DNA of 64,000 nt, from positions 1-64,000 of the forward strand of contig NZ_KQ410727.1 in NCBI RefSeq assembly GCF_001262505.1. Direction: 5' to 3'. The translations under genes and the position numbers were made by a program. Below, in pieces: positions 54,588 through 61,007 of this stretch (positions are counted from its first letter, which is position 1; every line of letters starts with the position of its first letter). The notes under the pieces were generated by a model. That model made no database searches, had not been told where the DNA came from, and worked only from the letters and a program-made list of their open reading frames with translations. Origin of the DNA: Shinella sp. SUS2 (GTDB lineage: Bacteria; Pseudomonadota; Alphaproteobacteria; Rhizobiales; Rhizobiaceae).

Positions 54588-55121
54588 ATGTCCGACGTTT
54601 CAAACGCCACTGCCCCCAAGACCCTCGATGTGCGGCCGATCCTGGAAAGCGGCGGCGAGCCGTTCCAGGCGATCATGGAGGCGGTGCAGTCGCTCGGCCC
54701 CGGGCAGGGGCTCCGGCTCTTCGCCACCTTCCGCCCACAACCGCTGTTCCGCGTCATGGCAAGCCGCGGTTTCGACCACGATGCCCATGAGATCGAGGGC
54801 GGCGATTGGGAGGTCCTCTTCACGCCGCAGCAGGTGACGGCGCCCGTCGAAACCTCCGGCGATGCGGACCGTCCGGAAGCCTGGCCCGATCCCTCCCTCC
54901 ATCTCGACCTCAGCGACCTAGACCCGCCCGAGCCCATGGTCCGTATCCTTGCAGCGGCCGAGACGCTGGAGCCGGGAGAGGTTCTCTTCGCGCTCCTGTC
55001 CCGCGAGCCGCTGTTCCTGTTCCCCGAACTGACGAAGCGTGGCCACCAGTGGGCCGGCAATTTCGACGAGACGGGTTCGGCCTACCGCATTCTCGTGCGG
55101 ATCGGCCGGGCGAGGGGGTGA
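54588..55121 (+). CDS. Double DUF2249 protein
   Basis: This is a 177-aa protein with two DUF2249 repeats, about residues 12-80 and 105-175. The repeat halves share LDVRPILESGGEPF / LDLSDLDPPEPM and LRLFATFRPQPLF / VLFALLSREPLFLF. It begins three bases after the membrane-protein gene. Role unknown, possibly a carrier or chaperone for the membrane partner. Confidence 0.75.
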   Translation: MSDVSNATAPKTLDVRPILESGGEPFQAIMEAVQSLGPGQGLRLFATFRPQPLFRVMASRGFDHDAHEIEGGDWEVLFTPQQVTAPVETSGDADRPEAWPDPSLHLDLSDLDPPEPMVRILAAAETLEPGEVLFALLSREPLFLFPELTKRGHQWAGNFDETGSAYRILVRIGRARG

Positions 55122-55125
55122 TCCG

Positions 55126-55425
55126 ATGGACGAGGACGAGAAGGCCGCATTGACCGAGGCCATCCGCAATGCCCTGCGCATGATCATTGACCCGGAGATC
55201 GGCCGCAACATCGTCGATCTCGGCCTGATCTACGAGATTTCGGTGGAAGAAGGTGGCATTGTGCGCATCGCCATGACGACGACGACACGCGGTTGCCCGG
55301 CGAGCGATTACCTCAAGGATGCCGTGGGCAATTGCGTCTGGTACGTGCCGGGCGTCGAATATGCCGAGGTGCGGCTGACCTATGAGCCACCCTGGACGCC
55401 GGAGATGATGGCGGCGGAACTCTAG
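55126..55425 (+). CDS. DUF59/MIP18-type metal-sulfur cluster assembly protein
   Basis: This is a 99-aa DUF59 protein. IIDPEIGRNIVDLGLIYEI is the family hallmark, and TTRGCPASDYLKD holds the conserved Cys. Members help place iron-sulfur clusters or other metal cofactors. Its position after DUF2249 genes suggests cofactor insertion or repair under NO stress. Confidence 0.85.
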   Translation: MDEDEKAALTEAIRNALRMIIDPEIGRNIVDLGLIYEISVEEGGIVRIAMTTTTRGCPASDYLKDAVGNCVWYVPGVEYAEVRLTYEPPWTPEMMAAEL

Positions 55426-55435
55426 GTAAGGAAAA

Positions 55436-55459
55436 CGGCCCGGAAATGCTTCCGGGCCG
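55436..55459. terminator. Terminator between the DUF59 gene and nnrS
   Basis: A ten-pair stem CGGCCCGGAA/TTCCGGGCCG with loop ATGC lies between the convergent genes. It has four A on the left, which is a T-run for the minus-strand nnrS transcript. Confidence 0.75.
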
Positions 55460-55467
55460 CTTCGCGT

Positions 55468-56682
55468 TCAGAGTGGTGTGCGGCGCTTGCAGGCAAGGAT
55501 CGGCGCATATTCCAGGCAGAAGAGCCCAAAGGCTGCGATCCAGAGAAGTCCTGAGGCGGCGTAGACGAGGTGGCTCGCTTCCGGGAAAACCTCGCCGAGC
55601 GGGCGGATGAGCGCGCAGAGGATAAGCGCGCCATAGGCTGCGACGGTGAGGCGCGAGGCCTGCAGCGGCCGGCCGGTATGGCCGAGGCTCGCCCGCGTCA
55701 TGACGGCAAGCATCATGCAGGCGATGGCGCCGACCGAGAGGAGATGCAGGACGGAGCGCTCCTCCAGGAAACCGAGTGCGCTGAGGGCGATGGAGGCGAA
55801 GCCGATCGGCACGAAGGCATAGGCAATGTGCAGGACGACGAGCAGCTTTTCCGGCCGCGTCGTCCAGCCCCGCCAGCGGTGAAGACGGATGCAATGCAGC
55901 ACGGCTGCACCCAGGCCGAGGCCGGCGGTGCCGGGGTGTTCGGGCACGAGCGTCCTGGCGGCAAGCGCGCCGACGCCGACAAGGATCGCGACCATGTCGA
56001 AGCGGTTGTAAGGCACGGGAAAATCCGTGCGGCCGGACTTGTTGAGCCAGTTGCGGGTGAAGCTCGGCAGGATGCGGCCGCCGACGATCATCACCAACAC
56101 GACATAGGCGGCAACGGCCAGGCGGATCGCCATGCGGTCATGTTCGCCGTCGATCGCCGCCACATGGAAGATGCCGTTGGCGATCGACAAGGCGAGGAGG
56201 CCGCCGAGCACCTTCAGGTCCTTCCACTTGCGCCCCGCCACGACCTCGCGCGTGCAGATGGCAAGCAGCACCGGCAGAAAGAGTGCGTCGATAATAGCGG
56301 CCGTGGTCACGCCGACCGCATCCGGCACGAGCAGCACGGCGCGTCCGGCGCACCAGAGCGCAAAGAGCGCGAAGAGCGGCCAGCCGGAGACGGGCAGGCG
56401 GCCCGTCCAGTTCGGCACCGCGGTCAGCAGGAAACCGGCGAGCACGGCGGAGGCAAAGCCGAACAGCATTTCATGCGCGTGCCAGTTGGGCGCGCCATAG
56501 TCGCCGCCGATTTCGATATGCCCGGTGATCGCCGCGATCCACAAGGACATCGCCGCGATGGCCCAGAGGCCGGCGCCGAGGAAGAATGGCCGGAAGCCGT
56601 AGGAGAACAGCACCGGGCCGGTGCGGGAAAGGCCGCGGGGAACGGCGCGGCTGACGCGCGCTGCGGGTTGGCTTGCGCTCAT
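55468..56682 (-). CDS. nnrS: NnrS family heme-copper membrane protein
   Basis: This is a 404-aa protein with twelve hydrophobic helices. LFSYGFRPFFLGAGLWA and NWHAHEMLFGFASAVLAGFLLTA are NnrS hallmarks. NnrS is linked to NO tolerance and is NnrR-regulated in other alphaproteobacteria. The ATG at 56682 follows AAGGAG; an ATG seven codons upstream (56703) is less likely. Confidence 0.9.
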   Translation of the reverse strand: MSASQPAARVSRAVPRGLSRTGPVLFSYGFRPFFLGAGLWAIAAMSLWIAAITGHIEIGGDYGAPNWHAHEMLFGFASAVLAGFLLTAVPNWTGRLPVSGWPLFALFALWCAGRAVLLVPDAVGVTTAAIIDALFLPVLLAICTREVVAGRKWKDLKVLGGLLALSIANGIFHVAAIDGEHDRMAIRLAVAAYVVLVMIVGGRILPSFTRNWLNKSGRTDFPVPYNRFDMVAILVGVGALAARTLVPEHPGTAGLGLGAAVLHCIRLHRWRGWTTRPEKLLVVLHIAYAFVPIGFASIALSALGFLEERSVLHLLSVGAIACMMLAVMTRASLGHTGRPLQASRLTVAAYGALILCALIRPLGEVFPEASHLVYAASGLLWIAAFGLFCLEYAPILACKRRTPL

Positions 56683-56740
56683 TTTGGGTCTGCTCCTTTG
56701 CATTTGTCAGCTCTTTCTAGGGCAGCCGGGCAGAGGCTTC

Positions 56741-56756
56741 TTTGCGAGATGGCAAA
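56741..56756. promoter_or_regulatory. NnrR/FNR-type box upstream of nnrS
   Basis: TTTGCGAGATGGCAAA matches TTTGC-N6-GCAAA exactly. Its centre is 66 bases from the nnrS start, and it may also serve nirK. Confidence 0.75.
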
Positions 56757-56803
56757 GAGCAAATCAGCACCTGCCAAAATGCCGCAGCGGCCGAAAAGGC
56801 CTG

Positions 56804-56819
56804 TTTGTCCCATCTCAAA
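56804..56819. promoter_or_regulatory. NnrR/FNR-type box upstream of nirK
   Basis: TTTGTCCCATCTCAAA fits TTG-N8-CAA with two differences from the best form. Its centre is 85 bases from the nirK ATG. Confidence 0.6.
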
Positions 56820-56896
56820 GAGGTTGGCGCGAATGCTCCTAGAACAGAGAGGACCGGGCGATACACCGCTCCGTCCTTTCAAAAAGGAGAGACACA

Positions 56897-58039
56897 ATGA
56901 CCGAGCAGCTTCAGATGACACGCCGCACCATTCTGGGCGGAGCCGCCTTTGCCGGCGTCCTGACGCCGATCATTGCGGCGTCGATGGCGCGAGCGGAAGG
57001 CGGCGCCATCGAGACAAATGCAGCCGCGACGGCGGCCGACATCGCCAAGCTGGAACGCGTGAAGGTCGAGCTGGTCAAGCCGCCCTTCGTTCACGCCCAC
57101 ACCCAGAAGGCCGAAGGCGGACCGAAAGTCTACGAATTCACCATGACGATCGAGGAAAAGAAGATGATCCTCGACGACAAGGGCACCGAGGTCCATGCGA
57201 TGACCTTCGACGGCTCGGTCCCGGGCCCGCTGATGGTGGTGCACCAGAACGACTATGTCGAACTGACGCTGATCAACCCCGAAACCAACGAGTTGCAGCA
57301 CAATATCGACTTCCACTCGGCGACGGGTGCGCTTGGCGGCGGCGCGCTGACCGTGGTGAACCCGGGTGAACGCACGGTGCTGCGCTTCAAGGCCACCAAG
57401 GCCGGCGTCTTCGTCTACCATTGCGCACCTCCCGGAATGGTGCCCTGGCACGTCACCTCGGGCATGAACGGCGCCATCATGGTGCTGCCGCGCGAAGGCC
57501 TGACGGACGGGCACGGCAAGGAGCTGACCTATGACCGCGTCTATTATGTCGGCGAGCAGGACTTCTACGTGCCGAAGGATGCGGCAGGGAACTACAAGAA
57601 GTATCCGAGCGTCGGGGAATCGTATGCCGATACGCTCGAAGTCATGCGCACGCTGACCCCGAGCCACATCGTCTTCAACGGTGCCGTCGGCGCGCTGACC
57701 GGCGACAGCGCCCTGCAGGCGAAGGTGGGCGAGAAGGTGCTCATCGTGCATTCGCAGGCCAACCGCGATACCCGGCCGCACCTCATCGGCGGGCATGGCG
57801 ACTATGTCTGGGCGACCGGCAAGTTCCGCAACGTGCCTGATGTCGATCAGGAGACCTGGTTCATTCCGGGCGGCACGGCGGGTGCGGCCTTCTACACCTT
57901 CGAGCAGCCCGGCATCTACGCCTATGTCAACCACAACCTGATCGAGGCCTTCGAGCTGGGCGCCGCTGCACACTTCACGGTCACCGGCGAGTGGAACGAC
58001 GATTTGATGACCTCGGTCATGCCGCCAAGCGGCGCCTGA
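56897..58039 (+). CDS. nirK: Copper-containing nitrite reductase
   Basis: This is a 380-aa two-domain cupredoxin enzyme that reduces nitrite to NO in the periplasm. The Tat signal is MTRRTILGG near residues 7-15, with cleavage near [35 protein letters not shown] and [12 protein letters not shown] contain the type-1 and type-2 copper ligands (His, Cys, His, Met and three His). The ATG follows AAGGAGA. It is in one direction with nirV. Confidence 0.97.
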   Translation: MTEQLQMTRRTILGGAAFAGVLTPIIAASMARAEGGAIETNAAATAADIAKLERVKVELVKPPFVHAHTQKAEGGPKVYEFTMTIEEKKMILDDKGTEVHAMTFDGSVPGPLMVVHQNDYVELTLINPETNELQHNIDFHSATGALGGGALTVVNPGERTVLRFKATKAGVFVYHCAPPGMVPWHVTSGMNGAIMVLPREGLTDGHGKELTYDRVYYVGEQDFYVPKDAAGNYKKYPSVGESYADTLEVMRTLTPSHIVFNGAVGALTGDSALQAKVGEKVLIVHSQANRDTRPHLIGGHGDYVWATGKFRNVPDVDQETWFIPGGTAGAAFYTFEQPGIYAYVNHNLIEAFELGAAAHFTVTGEWNDDLMTSVMPPSGA

Positions 58040-58052
58040 CACCCCTGCTGCC

Positions 58053-58082
58053 GGCAGGCCTGCCCCTGGAGGTGGGCCTGCC
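58053..58082 (+). terminator. Hairpin between nirK and nirV
   Basis: GGCAGGCC pairs with GGCCTGCC across a 14-base loop just after nirK. There is no T-run, so it more likely limits read-through or protects the nirK mRNA end than fully terminates. Confidence 0.35.
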
Positions 58083-58171
58083 AATGCGGGCCGCCACCGG
58101 CGGTCCGGTCCGAATGTGGCGCCCGTCCCGGACGCCGAAGGATCGTCCGGGCGATGCGCAAGGAGGCCGTC

Positions 58172-59086
58172 ATGGCTGCATTGATTTCGAAGCCCGCCAT
58201 TTCCTGGACATCGCTCGCCCTTCCCGCGCTGCTCCTCGCCGCGCTAGCCGGCGGGATCGCGGTGAAGGCCGATCTCATCGGTGCAGCGCCCGCCGGTCCC
58301 GTGCTGGACGAGCCAATCACCGTGGAAATCGCACCGCGCCGCTTCGAATACCGTGAGAGCGGGGAATTCTTCCGCAACGGCTTTGCCGTCGACGGGCCGG
58401 TCAAGACCGTTACCGTTCGAAGCCCGCTCACCATCATGAAATACCAGGTCACCGCGGCGGAATACCGGCGCTGCGTTGCGGATGGCGTTTGCGCGCGGGC
58501 CGAGCCCGGCTTCGTGCCGGCCGAAGCGGCCGAGACGCCGGTGACGGGTGTCAGCTATGACGACGCGATGGCCTATGCCGGCTGGCTAGGCGCTCGCACC
58601 GGCGAGATCTGGACCCTGCCGAGCGACGAGGAACTCGCCTTCGCCGCCGGCACGCGCTTTCCCGACGACGCGCTCGGTGTCGACATCAACAGCACCAATC
58701 CGGCCGAGCGCTGGCTTGCGGACTATCGCCGCGAAGCGGCGCGCAAGGCCTCGCGCGATCCCGTTCCCCAGCCGCTCGGACGCTTCGGTGAAAACGAATT
58801 CGGCCTTGCCGATTTCGCCGGCAATGTCTGGGAATGGACCGCGACCTGCCACCGCCGCGTCAATCTCGACAAGGCTGGCAAGGTGCTGAACGACGTGTCG
58901 TCGTGCGGCATCTACATTGCCAGCGGCAAGCACCGGGCGGCGATGAGTTCGTTCGTGCGCAACCCAAAGGGCGGCGGCTGTGCCGTCGGCGTGCCGCCGG
59001 ACAATGTCGGCTTCCGCCTCGTCAAGGACACGCGCTGGTATGCGCCCCTGCTCGTGGCCTTGAAGGAAAAGGGGGTTTCTTTCTGA
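58172..59086 (+). CDS. nirV: NirV, formylglycine-generating-enzyme-like protein
   Basis: This is a 304-aa exported protein with an N-terminal hydrophobic anchor (about residues 12-34) and a FGE-sulfatase (SUMF1) domain. RSPLTIMKYQVTAAEYRRC, PVTGVSYDDAMAYAGWL and NEFGLADFAGNVWEWTATC are the domain motifs. nirV is a common companion of nirK whose precise role is not settled. The start is fixed by AAGGAGG ending five bases upstream. Confidence 0.9.
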   Translation: MAALISKPAISWTSLALPALLLAALAGGIAVKADLIGAAPAGPVLDEPITVEIAPRRFEYRESGEFFRNGFAVDGPVKTVTVRSPLTIMKYQVTAAEYRRCVADGVCARAEPGFVPAEAAETPVTGVSYDDAMAYAGWLGARTGEIWTLPSDEELAFAAGTRFPDDALGVDINSTNPAERWLADYRREAARKASRDPVPQPLGRFGENEFGLADFAGNVWEWTATCHRRVNLDKAGKVLNDVSSCGIYIASGKHRAAMSSFVRNPKGGGCAVGVPPDNVGFRLVKDTRWYAPLLVALKEKGVSF

Positions 59087-59161
59087 CGGGGATGTTCAAA
59101 CTTTCAGGTGACGGGATGGCGTGATAGAAGCCGGTAGCTTTCACGCGAGAGGGATTTGGCT

Positions 59162-59857
59162 GTGAAGATCGACCGGACCGTCGTCCGATCGCTCGCCCTG
59201 TTCGACAGGATGAGCGACGAGGACCTCGACAGGCTGCTGACCCATGCGACGGCGCGTCGCGTGGCGCAGGGCGATGCCGTCTTCGAGCAGGGCCAGCAGG
59301 CGGCGAGCTTCTTTCTTCTGCTGCATGGCCGGCTGAAAGTGACGCAGGTGACGGAAGACGGCCAGCAGATCATCGTTCGGGTCGTGCATCCGGGCGATCT
59401 CTTCGGCTTCGCCAAGGCGCTGCAGCGCACGGACTATCCGGGCACCGCGCGGGCGGCGACGGAAAGCGTCATCCTCGGCTGGCCGACGGATCTCTGGCCG
59501 CATTTCGTCGAGCAGAATCCTCGCCTTGCCGTCACGGCCATGCAGACGATCGGCCAGCGGCTGGAGGAGGCTCATACCCGCATCCGGGAGATGTCGACGC
59601 AGGAGGTCGAGCGCCGGGTGGCGCATGCCGTGCTTCGCCTGTCCCAGCAGGCTGGGCGGAAGGAAGAGGCCGGCATCCGTATCGATTTCCCCATTTCGCG
59701 GCAGGATATTGCGGAGATGACCGGCACGACGCTGCACACGGTCTCGCGCATTCTCAGCGCCTGGGAGGCGCGCGGCCTCGTCGAGGGCGGGCGGCAGAAG
59801 CTTTTGATCCGCGACATGGCGGGGCTCTCGGCGCTTGCCGACGGCGCGCGCGAATAG
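59162..59857 (+). CDS. nnrR: Crp/FNR-family regulator NnrR
   Basis: This is a 231-aa Crp/FNR protein with a cyclic-nucleotide-type sensor domain (about residues 10-120) and a C-terminal helix-turn-helix (ISRQDIAEMTGTTLHTVSRI). It contains no Cys, so it cannot hold an FNR-type iron-sulfur cluster, which fits the NO-responsive NnrR/DNR group. GTG at 59162 is the best start, with GAGAGGG upstream. It ends the nir cluster and is the probable reader of the TTG-N8-CAA boxes in this window. Confidence 0.92.
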   Translation: MKIDRTVVRSLALFDRMSDEDLDRLLTHATARRVAQGDAVFEQGQQAASFFLLLHGRLKVTQVTEDGQQIIVRVVHPGDLFGFAKALQRTDYPGTARAATESVILGWPTDLWPHFVEQNPRLAVTAMQTIGQRLEEAHTRIREMSTQEVERRVAHAVLRLSQQAGRKEEAGIRIDFPISRQDIAEMTGTTLHTVSRILSAWEARGLVEGGRQKLLIRDMAGLSALADGARE

Positions 59858-59862
59858 AATGC

Positions 59863-59899
59863 GGAACGCCGCAGGAACGATCCTGCGGCGTTCCCTGAT
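59863..59899. terminator. Terminator between nnrR and the amino-acid binding protein gene
   Basis: A perfect 14-pair stem (GGAACGCCGCAGGA with TCCTGCGGCGTTCC) and loop ACGA is followed by CTGATTTTT. It serves nnrR and probably also the convergent gene. Confidence 0.9.
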
Positions 59900-59901
59900 T
59901 T

Positions 59902-60912
59902 TTAGCGGGCGGGCGGGGCGTACATCAGGCCGCCGTCGCTCCACAGCCGGTTGAGGCCGCGGTCGATTTTCAGCGGGCTGTCCTTGCCGAGGTGGCGCTC
60001 GAAGATCTCGCCGTAGTTACCGACAGCGGAGACGGCCTGATAGGCCCATTTCGGATCGAGGCCCATCGCCTTGCCGGCCTCGTTCTCGATGCCGAGAAAG
60101 CGCTTCTGCGCGATGGTGCCGCTTTCGACGAGTGTCGCCGCGTTGTCCTTGCCGATGCCCATCTCTTCTGCTTCGATCAGCGCGTACAGCGTCCAGCGCA
60201 CGATCTTGAACCACTGGTCGTCGCCCTGGCGCACGGCCGGGCCGAGCGGCTCCTTGGAGATGACTTCCGGCAGCACCTCGAAGCGTTGGGGGTCGTTGAG
60301 CGTCAGGCGCTGGGCGTAGAGCGCGGAGGCGTCGGTCGAGTAGACGTCGCAGCGGCCGGTGTTGAAAGCCTGCACCGTCTGGTCCGGTTTTTCGAAGGCG
60401 ATGACCTGGTATTCGATCTTGTTGGCGCTGAAGTAGTCGGCCATGTTCTGCTCGGTCGTCGTGCCGGTTTCCGTGCAGACGGACGCGCCGGAGATGTCCT
60501 TGACGCTCTTCACGCCGATCTCCTTGCTGACCATGAAGGCCTGGCCGTCATAGTAGTTGACGCCGACGAAGCTCATGCCGAGGTCGGTGTCGCGCGACAG
60601 GGTCCAGGTCGTCTGGCGCGAGAGCAGGTCCACTTCACCGGATTGCAGCGCCGTGAAACGGTCCTTCGTGGAGAGCGGCACATAAGCCACCTTGTCCGGA
60701 TTGCCGAGCGTGGCGGCGGCGACGGCGCGGCAGAAGTCGACGTCAAAGCCGCCCCAGACGCCGTTCTTGTCCGGCACGGAAAAGCCGAGCACGCCCTGGC
60801 TGACGCCGCAGCGCACCTCGCCGCGTTGTTTGATGATATCGAGTGTGCCCGCATGGGCGGCCGTGCCGGTGGCGAGCGTGGCGGCAACCATGGCCAAAGT
60901 TGCGATCTTCAT
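59902..60912 (-). CDS. General amino-acid-type ABC substrate-binding protein (AapJ-like)
   Basis: This is a 336-aa periplasmic protein with a signal peptide (MKIATLAMVAATLATGTAAHA) and family-3 solute-binding motifs GEVRCGVSQGVLGFS and GFDVDFCRAVAAA. The ATG follows AGGAGGAGAA. It is the downstream partner of the giant aminotransferase gene and has no permease or ATPase genes beside it in the window. Amino acid or aminated-alcohol uptake is likely. Confidence 0.85.
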   Translation of the reverse strand: MKIATLAMVAATLATGTAAHAGTLDIIKQRGEVRCGVSQGVLGFSVPDKNGVWGGFDVDFCRAVAAATLGNPDKVAYVPLSTKDRFTALQSGEVDLLSRQTTWTLSRDTDLGMSFVGVNYYDGQAFMVSKEIGVKSVKDISGASVCTETGTTTEQNMADYFSANKIEYQVIAFEKPDQTVQAFNTGRCDVYSTDASALYAQRLTLNDPQRFEVLPEVISKEPLGPAVRQGDDQWFKIVRWTLYALIEAEEMGIGKDNAATLVESGTIAQKRFLGIENEAGKAMGLDPKWAYQAVSAVGNYGEIFERHLGKDSPLKIDRGLNRLWSDGGLMYAPPAR

Positions 60913-61007
60913 TGGTTCTCCTCCTTGTTGATTTTGGGCATGCGTCATCCTGGCCGGGAAGGCGATCCTTCCCGGCGGCAAGTTGTTGCGTGGTGGTGGC
61001 GTTTGCC

